From assembly GCA_014904845.1 (NCBI GenBank), contig MU119276.1, forward strand, positions 62,001 through 126,000: 64,000 bases of DNA, in the 5' to 3' direction. The position numbers and the translations under genes are program-made. The notes beneath the pieces are model-generated. The model was not told where the DNA came from. It searched no databases and saw only the letters and a program-made list of their open reading frames with translations. The stretch comes from Acephala macrosclerotiorum (taxonomy: Eukaryota > Ascomycota > Leotiomycetes > Helotiales > Mollisiaceae). Every line of letters begins with the position of its first letter. Position 1 is the stretch's first letter. Positions 23,219 through 34,345 of the stretch are shown here, in pieces.

Positions 23219-25626
23219 AAACCCTGTTGGGACTTTTGGACATTGGATTTTTTGGAACGAGTCTTCTAGAGCTTCTTGATCTTCAGGTGATATTCGAGGT
23301 ATGAATTCCTCTAACCAGCGAGGTCCAATATAACCAATGAGATCGCGAAGTCTCACTCGTGCGATAACACCTGTGCAGGGACTCAGGAAAACTCCCCAGA
23401 TCTTCTCAAGTTGAGCAATGCGCCATCTGAATCCAGGATTTGGATGGAGGAGATTCCATTTCAGTGATCTACCCCTAGACTTCTCCCACGTCCATAGCAT
23501 TTGTGGTACCACGAACTGACCGCCCTGAAGTCCGGCTTGAAAGCTTCCAAGGTTCCCTGCCGGTGTTTGAGTTCCGATTTCAGTTGAGTTCTCGGTTAGA
23601 TACTGAAGCAACTTCGGGTTGTTGTTCTGTTGACATTCAATGTTCAGTGTGGCGGGGCCGGCGGGGTGGAAATGTGAAATTGCCCCGATGCGAATCACTG
23701 ATTGGTTGGTGATCGGATGGGGATTAAATCTGAGTTCCTCAGGGGAGATGCTTCCTATCACGGGGATACAGTGCCAAAGGGGCGGTTGCCGGTTCGAACG
23801 CGGGGCTTCTATAATAATGCCTCCAGGCCAGGATATACCGATAATGTTGTCCACAAAACTTTCGCCCTAGAAGATATGGGTATTAGCAATCACTTCAGTC
23901 GATTCTGGCGTACCTAGATTAGAAATTGTCGGTTTACATCCAAGTCAAGACGAGAAGATGAGAATTCCAAGCCATGTCGGATATTACAGGAGAAAGTGTG
24001 AAATGTCCTGAGAGTAGGAGTATTACTTACCATCGTAGTAACTGCTTCAGTTGACAAGGTTGAAGTCAGAAGCTTTGCAGGACCCCACAAACGAGATAGA
24101 AGAGTTGGAGTTATCAAGACATCAAGAGGCTCTCTGATTCGTAATGGGTCGGAGCTGAAAAGTAAAATCTTCTGTCCAACCATGTCCTCTAAGCATGACA
24201 AGGATTGAGCGGTCGCATAAACTTTCCGGTGAGGGACAAGAGAAGTGCCGCCCAGCTCAAAATTCCAGATCGGTCGGTCCAAGAAGGTAAAGTCCACCGG
24301 AGCAACACACTTCTGCGCAAGAGACCTCATAGCTAGGCTAAGAAATTGCACGGACAGGGCGACATCATGAAGTATTTCTGTCGCTTCGAGCATCTTCGAA
24401 ACTTCAATTCTTTTGAAGCGAAGAAATTCTAGAACTTCGCCAGCAGCAAAGCGCAGTGGCTGGAGTTCCGCGAGGCATTGAAACTGTTGCCTAGTGCTGT
24501 CATTGGCGGAATGTTCGAGATTGTGTTGGGTGTAATGACTGGGACAAGCTTGAATTGCTCCCAAAGTTGAAGTTGAGAAGAACTCTGCCAGACGCAATGC
24601 AGCCTTCATCGTCCAAGGCACCTTATCGGGTTGCTTTTGCTGCTCCTGCAATACCAGTTGATGAAGCATACTTTTGCAGCGAGTCCAGGTAACACAAAGG
24701 TCTTCGACTAAACCAAACGGGAGACATACGGCCTCAACAGCGTCAGGTTCATGTACGAACACTGTTGAGCGTCCAGGGTAGTGCCGGAGAAAGATAATTT
24801 CATGGCCCTTATGCTCTTTATCTTGAGCCCAAGAGCAAGCTGTGAGGATCCCACGAAGCGCTCGTGAAATTTGCTCCACTATCTCATCTGGTGTAGGACC
24901 CGAGAATGAGACACGGACATTGGTATTCTTAATGCCTTGATCGTCATCAACAGCAATGTGGACATGGCTCGAGAATTCTCTCCAACACACGTAGCGAGCG
25001 TTTTCGTACAGGCGGCCGTGTTCGTACGGGAGTAGATCCCCTAGAATGGGAGGTATGAACCCCGCCATACCGAGGGCTGCATCGTTGTCTGCTAGTAGTT
25101 TAGCCAGTTGCGTCTCGTCCTCGGGAGGGTTTTTGATCTCTTCGCTCAGAATATTAGGGCTGGGCTGGAAATCTCGAGATGACTGCGTGGAGGCTTGCGC
25201 GCTTGTGACAAAATAACGGAATTCAGAGCCAGCGACCCCTTCCTGTCTCTGGGTCTGAAAACCACCAATGACGGGTGTGGATACTGACGATACGGACCCA
25301 AGACCGATTTTTCTTTGATGATCGTTGACCCGCTGGATGAAGTCAAACGTGATAACCCACGGTCGCTCATAGTGGTATTTGCAGAGAAGTTTCGTGATGA
25401 ATTTGATGTCACAGTCGTGGCTGTGGTTATGCTCTCTCAGCTCTGAGAACCAGTCCTCTTGGCCCTTCTGTAATGTATCTAGTCGGTCGTGCACGGCTCT
25501 CTCTATGGCCTCGCATCCCAAGACTCTACCCAATTTACCAGCCTCGTTGTCCGCTGTGTAGAGCTCTGGAATGGAGCTGAGAAATTCATCTAGCCCTTGA
25601 CTCGACGTACTCTCGTTTAGATTCAT
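23216..25626 (-). CDS. large fungal protein of unknown function, probably 3'-truncated
   Basis: Exons 25626-24031 and 23866-23216 (164-nt intron with a strong GTAAGT donor) encode about 748 aa. I do not recognise a named domain. The pattern is of an uncharacterised ascomycete family: an acidic N-terminus, a middle part rich in Leu and Trp, and a C-terminal piece IWGVFLSPCTGVIARVRLRDLIG. No signal peptide or membrane helix is evident. In-frame stop-free length and splice phase suggest that the 5' three quarters are still coding. The 3' end has lost about 150 codons to a frameshift and a nonsense change. Confidence 0.6.
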
Positions 25627-26212
25627 ATTTTAAATCATATCGTTTCTAATTCGGGTCTAATATGGAGATAATATGCCGTTTTCATTCCTGAAGAAGGGTC
25701 GGAATCTCGATATGGTGACCAACAGTCCACCTCACATCAGGAGACAAAAGCATCCAATCACCTGTGAAACTTCACCACTCAAAGTACGCGACGCGTAAAT
25801 AGACTCTCATGTATAGTAACGAAGCACTTTCAAGAAAGTGCGGAAAAGAACAGGAGCATGTAGGGGAGGACACTTAAAATCGTGTGGCTGGCAGAGTGAC
25901 AATGCTTCTCACGTGCTAGTTTCCGGATCGCGCAATTGCACCCAGTTCTCTTCGAGCAATAGGAGGTGAACTCCCAAAACATACGGCAGAAACGATCATG
26001 AAGTGGGATAAAGTATGAGAGGCACTTGCCACCAACGTTCATCAACAACACGAGCAATTGAGAGTGAAGATGATTCTGTATCATGACACAAGTAAATTTC
26101 ATAACGCGGTAACTCAGCTATTTTATGCTACAAAGGCCAAGCTTAAACCTGCCCACTCCGCTCCACCTAACACTCCCGCCAACGCAAAGCAGTCCAAAGA
26201 GGCATTCCATTT
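25627..26212. other. intergenic, no gene seen
   Basis: The spacer lies between the unknown gene's 5' end and the SDHA 3' end. The only sizeable ORF (minus, 25830-26102) has no recognisable features. Confidence 0.45.
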
Positions 26213-28422
26213 TTAGTAGACACGCTTGAAAGGAGGAACAGCTGCGCACTCATTCTCATCCAAAGTGTGACCCACCACCGCTCTGTACGTCAGGTCCGTC
26301 TTGCCATGTGGCTTCTTCTGGAACGTCAAGCTGTGCTTCATCCATTCCTTATCGTCTCGGTCTGGGAAGTCCTCTCTGGCATGTGCACCACGTGACTCCT
26401 TTCTCGCAGCTGCTGCCTCGGCAGTTTGGACACTTTCATATGTTAGCGGGGTATTTCAGAATCGACCGATGTATAATAAACTTACGCGCAGGTCAACAGG
26501 TTTCTCAATTCGAGGGTCTCGACCAAGTCGGAGTTCCAGATCATGCTTCGGTCCTTGATGCCGACGTCCTTGAAGGTTTGGTCAACTTCGTTGATCTTTC
26601 TTACACCCTCGTCCAACGACTCTTGGGTTCTGAACACGCTGACATCTGTCTGCATAGTCTTTTGCATTGCTAGACGGATATCGTGTGTGCTCTTTGGTCC
26701 CGAAGATTGACGGACCTGGTCGAGAACGGAAATCGAGTCGGCACCAGCATCGGCGCTGATCTCTGGAAGTGGCTTGCCTGGCTCGAAGTTATCACGGATA
26801 GTGTGTGATACGGCACGGCCGAAGACGATTAAATCCAGGAGAGAGTTGGCACCTAAGCGGTTGGCACCATGGACAGACACGCACGCAGCTTCACCGCAAG
26901 CGAAAAGACCTGGAACAACCTGGTCCTTGCCCTCAGCATCAACAGTGAGAACCTCACCAGTGTATTTCGTTGGGATACCGCCCATGTTGTAGTGGACGGT
27001 TGGGAGGACAGGAATGGGTTGCTTTCGTACGTCGACACCAGAGAAAATGGAAGCAGTCTCAGAGATACCTGGAAGACGCTCGTGGAGGACCTCGGGTGGC
27101 AAATGGCTGAGTTGAAGGTAGATGTGATCCTTATCTGGACCAACACCGCGGCCCTCTCGGATCTCCATTGTCATTGATCGAGAAACGACATCACGACTGG
27201 CCAAATCCTTGGCAGTTGGTGCATATCTCTCCATAAATCGCTCACCCTCAGAGTTAAGGAGATATCCACCCTCACCACGGGCGCCCTCGGTGATCAAGCA
27301 ACCAGCCCCATAGATACCAGTGGGATGGAATTGGACGAACTCGAGATCCTGGTTAGGGAGACCGGCACGAGCAACCATTGCCATTCCGTCACCTGTGCAA
27401 GTGTGTGCAGATGTGCAACTGAAGTAGGCACGTCCATAACCACCAGTGGCCAAGACGGTGTTGTGTGCTCGGAATCGGTGCAGAGTTCCATCCTCTTGGT
27501 TGTACGCGAGAACACCCTTGCATTCGCCATCTTCCATGATCAGATCAAGGGCAAAGTATTCGATGAAGTAGTTCGTGTTGTGTCGTAGAGATTGGCCGTA
27601 AAGAGTGTGTAAAAGAGCGTGTCCAGTTCTGTCTGCGGCAGCACAGCACCTGTAGGCCTGTCCACCCTTGCCAAACTTCTGCGATTGACCTCCAAACGCA
27701 CGTTGATAGCTATAAAACCGTCAGCAGATCCCCAAAAATCATGCAGTCAGACGTACATCTTGCCATCGTCCGTTCTCGAGAATGGGCAGCCGTAGTTCTC
27801 CAACTCAATAACAGATTGCGGTGCTTCTCTGGTCATGTAATGAATGGCATCCTGGTCTCCCAGCCAATCAGAACCCTTGACAGTATCGTACATGTGCCAT
27901 CTCCAATCGTCCTCGTGCATATTTCCCAGAGCCGCATTGATACCTCCTTGAGCTGCTACAGTATGACTTCGAGTTGGGAAGAGCTTGGATATACAGGCGG
28001 TGTTGAAACCAGCCTCGGCAAGACCGAAAGCTGCTCGCAGACCTGATCCACCAGCACCAACTACGATCGCATCGTACTCGTGGTCCTACCCAGAATTAGA
28101 CTTGCCTCGTGTGTGCTCGCAGATTCCATGTACATACAACCACAGGGTACTTGTTGCTGACGAAGGGTGAAGCTTCCTTTGCTCGGAGGGGCGCGTGCGT
28201 AATTATTCGCGCTGGGTGCTGGTCAGCCAGGTGTATCCAAGGTCTGCAGATATGCTAGAACGTACCGGCTGGTCGTGTAGAAGAGAATTGACGTGTCTGG
28301 CTCCTCAATGCCTTCGAGAACTATTGTTTTTGGCATCAGCAAATTATCAGATCATGGCCGAGGTAGAGAGGAAAGCGCACCGAAGGACCATTTGTGAACC
28401 TCCGCATGGCGAATGAAGACAT
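26213..28422 (-). CDS. SDH1: succinate dehydrogenase flavoprotein subunit, mitochondrial
   Basis: Six minus-strand exons (28422-28381, 28320-28266, 28181-28138, 28085-27757, 27709-26486, 26432-26213) keep phase and give 637 aa, the usual size. The N-terminus is a mitochondrial presequence ([13 protein letters not shown]). FAD binding is shown by [19 protein letters not shown], and the covalent-FAD histidine lies in [10 protein letters not shown]. Further landmarks are [35 protein letters not shown] and a C-terminal FKRVY. The protein oxidises succinate to fumarate in the TCA cycle and passes electrons through SdhB to ubiquinone as complex II on the matrix side of the inner membrane. Three short 5' exons cover the presequence and early mature part. 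Confidence 0.96.
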
Positions 28423-30082
28423 GCTGAAGAGTATAGATCCAGACAGAAGAAAGAGGGGAGAGGTCCTTGGAAAGGCGAGGCTCTTGAAGCGTGGGAGGCA
28501 ATTCTTGAAGCTCCCAGGTCGGAACGGTTGATGTCGACGATTCAAATGCTCTAGCAATTGAACCAATCAGATGGATGTTCAATGTTGCTTACCATTCGAA
28601 AAGAACGGCTCTCGGCTTTGGGGTCGGTAGCACGGGTGTGGACTATGGCAGACCATATGATGGAGATGTGGCGAAATGACCAAACTGCATCGAAAGATCT
28701 GTTTTGAGTGAGACCCAAAGCTCTAGCCCTGTTGAATCTATGGGCTGCCGTAGAGTCACGTGCAGCTCGGGAAAACGCGGGACGGAAAGAACCCCGAAAT
28801 CGCATTCCTGTTCGTCGCGAGTTCTATCACAACCATCCCAAAACACCATACACAACCCAGCAACTCCAACAGGCAAGACACATCGACAATCTTCACGTTC
28901 GAATTAACATCAATGTCTTACCAAAGGTAAGTCTTCAATGTTCACATTGTTAAACGTTGATAAACCTGACCGGACTCCCTCGAAATTGTTATAATAGAGG
29001 GAGGTTCAGAAAGCACCGAGCAGCAATAGATACGGAAGGAAAGACTCGCCAGCTCGAACATACTCGAGATCACAAGTGAGTCACGAGAATCGCCAATGTC
29101 GGACGACAACTGATCCAAAGATTCTCACGCGGCATCCCAACACCGTCGGCACTCAATTCTTCCTCTTCGCGCGTCTGAATGTCCTTCTCCTGGCAGTACT
29201 GTACTGTACATTCATCCTTCACCAATTCCTTGTGTACCATAGAGGCTCCAAGTGAAGATACCCACACCGTCGGTTCGTATATGGGCCAGCAACAATAATG
29301 TCGAGGCATCATCCTTCTCGGACGGCCCGTCTCCGGATTTGCGAAAGTCTCGAATTTCCCAGACATTTCTTACTATTCATTGATGGACTTCCATTGCGCT
29401 TCTCACTCTCTTGGATGCCACTTTTGATCATGCGTCGATTCACTGGGCCGGTCTTCCTAGTATAAGTCTACAAAGGTACAAATCGCCCCTCCAAATGGTA
29501 CTTGCTGCACGCATCCTTCACGATCAATGGTCATCTATCATTTTCAAGCCAGCTGACTGGCCCAATACCACGTACTGGCTGGGCTTTAAATCCAACGCGA
29601 TACCAATTTAACTCGTCCCTGTGTTTGCGGAGGACCGTTTTGGTCCAGGATAGGGGTCCGGCAGAACGATTGCGCGAACAGCGGAGTGTCAGTGCCGATG
29701 CGCCTAAATCCCAGATATATTAAACATCCGTCTACTCCTACTTTGTACCTCCATCCAACGGCTACATGTTCCGCCAGGTACTCTTCTAGATCTCTCAAGA
29801 CCAAACGGGTAATCTCCTTTTGCGCAAACTATCTCGTCTACCCAAGTTTCGTTCCCTGCACATGTACTCTGTTTCCTTCCCCACATTGGTTGTTGCTGTT
29901 TTTCCGCTGGAAGGATCTATACATTCCCTCCAATGTCGAAACATGAGAAATCATCCTCGGAATGCGTGACTATCCGATAATGTTCGACCTTATAAAGTGA
30001 GAAATCTCCCTCAATTCTTTTTTCGGCCCTCCAGTGTGCAGTCGTCCCATCTTCTAGTGTAGTTCACTAGGCCTTTGTCAAT
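28423..30082. other. SDH1 upstream region with two possible tiny genes
   Basis: No clear gene was found. On the plus strand ATG at 28912 is followed by a canonical GTAAGT donor at 28926, and after an intron of about 70 nt ending TAG the frame would continue for 26 codons (about 31 aa, basic). On the minus strand an ORF from 29366 (starting MSGKFETFANPETG) could be spliced through a GTATCT donor to end in an Arg/Lys-rich tail. Neither resembles a protein I know. Confidence 0.3.
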
Positions 30083-32941
30083 ATGAAGGCGACGGGCTTC
30101 CTCTCTGGTATCTTAAGCGCTGCTTTATTCCGTAAGTTTCTCCTCCACTACGACCATCTAGGTATTAACAGCAGGCAGTGACCTCCGCAGTCCTAGCTCA
30201 GGACGATGTCGCCTCTCATGGAACGTACACGGAGCCGAACACTGGCATCACTTTCTATACTAGCAACCAGGCCAATGGCACAATCACCGGTGATGGAGAT
30301 GAATCCAGAGTCTCCCTTGGAGGGTTCACGTTTGGTATTGCATTGCCAGGCAACGCCTTGACTGTCAACAGCTATGAGTACATCGGATTGATTGTGAGTT
30401 CAAGATTTATAACCCGAGTGCAATTTACTGACATATCATAGATTGGCTCTACTCCAACTGGCAAGGGGGGATGGACTGGTATCCTCCAAGGGAGCAACCT
30501 TGGAGGTGGAGCCGCCATGCCAAACCATCTTATGCTCATGGCTTGGCCGACAGGCAGCGGTAACCAAATTGCCACATCATTCCGATATGCAACGTGGGTC
30601 TCTGAAAACCTAAATTCTTGGGTTCTTTTTAACATGTGCTAGATCATACCTGATGCCATCCATCTACAATGGAAGTGCCAATCTTACCCAAATTTACTCG
30701 AGTGTCAACTCGACCAATTGGGTCTTGGTCTACAGATGCCAAAACTGTCTCATCTATGATGATCCAACTCAGACGCCATCAAACACCTCGACCACCGCTA
30801 GGACATTCGAGCAGGGATGGGCTCAGGCTTTGACACCACCAACCGATCCTACCAACCCTCTATCGGATTTTGCCCAGCACGACAACGGCATGGGCGAGTT
30901 CCAAATCAAGGTTGCTTCTGCGACTCAAGCCTCTTACTCCATTTGGGCTACGAAGACAGCTACTGGCACAATCGCTACAGGAACTGCCACTGCCACGGCA
31001 ACGTTTTCGGGTGTTCCGGTTCCTACCACGACTAGCTACGACTATGTTGTCATTGGAGGTGGTGCAGCTGGTATCCCGATCGCTGATAAGCTTTCTGAGG
31101 GAGGCAAGTCGGTGTTGTTGATTGAGAAGGGAGTGGCATCCTCAGCAAGATGGGGAGGAAGTAAGCAGATCCCAGTATCTCAAGAGCATGGCTAATATAT
31201 GCAGCTTATCGCCCCGAAAGCCATTGGATGGATGGCTACAACCTCACGTGGTTTGATGTTCCAGGAGAGTGTAACAGGATCTGGAATGGCGGTGCCGCTG
31301 GCGTCGCTTGCACGGACACTGATCAAATGGCAGGATGTGTTCTCGGAGGTGGTACCGCCGTCAACGCTGGACTGTGGTGGAAAGTCAATAACCTACCTCG
31401 ACTTGCTGTCTTGCAAACCCCTCGCTGACTCTTTCAGGCTAACCCAGATGATTGGGATGTCAACTTCCCAGATGGCTGGCAATCAGACGATATGCTACCC
31501 GCAACCCAACGAGTCTTCTCGCGCATCCCAGGAACAGACCATCCAAGCATGGACGGCAAATTATACATCCAGTCCGGCTTCAACATAGTCAGAGAAGGAC
31601 TCGCCCAAGCCGGTTGGGACAGTGTTACCGCCAACGACGTTCCAGATCAAAAGAACCAAACATATGCACATCCTCCATTCATGTACATCAGCGGCGAACG
31701 TGGAGGACCCATGGCCACATACCTCGTCTCGGCCAACGGCAGATCCAATTTCCACATGTGGCTGAACACCAGCGTCGAACGCATCAACCGCATCGGCGGC
31801 CACGCAACCTCTCTCAACGTGATCCCAACCAACAACGGCGGCCGTCTCGGCACGGTCAACTTAACCCCAGTAACAGGCCGAGTCGTCCTCGCAGCCGGCG
31901 CCTTCGGAACCCCCAAGCTCCTATTCAGATCCGGCATCGGTCCCATCGACCAACTCCAGGTCGTACAATCCAGTTCCGATGGCTCAACTATGATCAACCA
32001 AACAGATTGGATCACTCTCCCCGTCGGCTACAACCTAGACGATCACTTGAACACCGACTGCGTTATCTCTCATCCAAACATCTCGTACTATGATTGGGTC
32101 GGTGCATGGGATACTCCTAATGTGACAGATATGAATAACTACCTCCAGCATCGAACTGGTCCATTAGCACAAGCAGCACCCAACATCGGCCCTATGATGT
32201 GGGAAGAAATTACCGGTCCCGACGGCATCGTCCGACAAATGCAATGGACATCTCGCGTCGAAGGCTCTAATGGTGTTCCAAATGGCGATTCGATGACTCT
32301 TTCTTTATACCTTGGTCGAGGCGCCGTTTCAAGAGGAAGAACTACGATTGGAAAGGGTTTGAATATGGTGGTTTCTACGTTGCCTTACGGGGACCCTAAC
32401 GATCTCGCTGCGGTAGCGACGGCGATTGACCATGTGGTCGCTGCATTGAAGCCGATTCCTCAACTTACGTGGAACCTACCACCATCCAACATGACAGGCG
32501 CCGAATACGTCGCTTCCGTCCCATTGACATACGCAAACGTCGGAGCGAGACGTTCAAACCATTGGCTCGGGACTGCGAAAATTGGAGCAGATGATGGACG
32601 TCATCTCAATGGTACCGCGGTCGTGGACCTAAACGCCAAAGTCTACGGTACGGATAATATCTTCGTCGTTGATGCGTCTATTCATCCCGGGATGCCGAGC
32701 ACGAATCCGAGTGCGTTAATTGTAGTTGCTGCTGAGAGGGCGAGTGAACTCATCCTGGCTTTACCGCTCCCATCGCCGGTGGCGAAGTATAGCCAATGTG
32801 GTGGGTTGTATTATGATGGGAGTATGATCTGCGCAACTGGTTCGACGTGTACTTATGGTACTGCTTATTACTCTCAGGTATGTATTCTTTGCTTCATGCC
32901 TCTGGTGTTGCTGTATGCTAACAAAAATGCAGTGTCTATAA
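30083..32941 (+). CDS. cellobiose dehydrogenase, haem-flavin with C-terminal CBM1
   Basis: Seven exons (30083-30131, 30179-30393, 30442-30593, 30643-31160, 31205-31383, 31438-32877, 32933-32941) keep phase and give 853 aa. A signal peptide (ILSAALFLTSAVLAQ) precedes a b-type cytochrome domain with a candidate Met ligand in HLMLMAW and His in FAQHDNGMGEF. A Thr-rich linker (about 245-268) leads to a GMC flavin domain with VVIGGGAAGIP and catalytic His/Asn candidates in SNHWLG and MPSTNPSA. The end is a CBM1 (YSQCGGLYYDG to YYSQCL). The enzyme oxidises cellobiose to its lactone outside the cell and can pass electrons from the haem to lytic polysaccharide monooxygenases. A CBM1 places it with class IIA enzymes. 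The last exon is only 9 nt. Confidence 0.95.
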
Positions 32942-34345
32942 TCAACTTGACGCGACTGGGGGTTGTGCGTGCTGAACAACATCTTAGAGCTATATATCTT
33001 TGTACATACTTTCCTTTTTTTTGTTACTGTCACTTATCAGCATGCAAAATGTCACTCTCTGCCTTGGAAGTGCTTCCTTTTGTCCCACCGGTTTTGAATA
33101 CAGCCAATGGCACGTGATACCATCTCCTCCGCTCATACCCGAACTCACCATCCGTTCCACGCCTCAATCCAAGATCCAGACACTCTATCTGCTCAGGCAC
33201 CAGGAAGAACCCAGATATCTGTAGTTGCTCCATTTCATCCCGCATACACTCTAGTTTCTACCGGCTAAAGTCGAATTGTTTCGATTTAGCCATGGATGTT
33301 TACCTGCGGCTGATCCTTCATCCGACCCCTAATGTGACATTTGCCAAGAATTGTTTTAGCGAAGAGAGTCATGGTTGGTAGATACCTAGCGGTATCGGCT
33401 GGGATGTATGTTAATGGCATGAGTTTTAATCCGAGTCGAAGTTTTCAAGCACAGACTTCATAAGTGATGCGAGCCTCAACTTCTTAAGATGATAGCCGCA
33501 GTTTGAAAGTTGAGAATATATACAGGCAAGTCAGACCCAGCAATTTGGATACAGTCTTTCAAAAGAGCAATTGTTTAGTGGCAAAGAGTCCCACCAATAC
33601 GAAAGGTTCCCGTGGGACCCAATAACGAGTATGTATTGTAGTTAGTTCTTGGGATATGGAGAGTTTGGAACAGAAACCACGCCGAAATACCCAAGCATGC
33701 ATGATGTGGGTTCTGCAGTGAAGCCTGATGATAGACCACGATTGGGAGAGAACGGTTCGTCTGAGGTCCATGGTATGGAGCTTGACAGCGGCTCAGATTT
33801 TGCCCACACTTACTCAGTCCTCACAAAAACCTAGCTCGTAGCAGGTAATACTTAGATCTAGCTCAGACGCTCCTTCACTCTAAGCCACGCCCCTTGGGGG
33901 GAGACCTACTTGTCCTCTCTCGCTCACTTGCTCCGCCAAGGGCCACCACCACACACCACGGAAATAACAAAGTCATTTCTCCATAGCCCCCCTGACGATC
34001 CTCGCTTGCAAGCTCGCTTGTTTACCCCGCCAATGCTACCCCACATCGTGCGTCTCGGGCCGTCTTTACGCCTTCCCGCTCAGATGTGGAGGTGCGTACT
34101 GAGTAGGGAAAGATAAGATTGTCTGTTTTGGGTGGTTCGGAGTAGGGTCTGCGTGGTTTGGTTGTGGCGAATGGTTGGATAGTTGGAAAGAGTGAGCTTG
34201 TCGGATATTGGGACTTGAAGAGGACTCGTAATAAAAGATTGCGAGATGGAAATCACTCTAGTTGTAATCGCTACCGCCAAATATTACGCAAACTATAGGA
34301 AGCTACATCTTGAAATCTTATTCATATCTCAAACGTATATTCAAA
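32942..34345. other. intergenic, no gene seen
   Basis: About 1.4 kb between convergent genes. Short ORFs have no recognisable motifs. It should hold the 3' UTR of the dehydrogenase and of the HET gene. Confidence 0.5.

Noticed and set aside
23785..23812. GGTTCGAA-containing segment resembling a tRNA T-arm
   Set aside because: It lies inside coding sequence, the flanking bases do not pair as a stem, and no anticodon arm is present.
25830..26102. Minus-strand ORF of 90 codons
   Set aside because: No motif, no splice continuity and no resemblance to known proteins; it fits chance.
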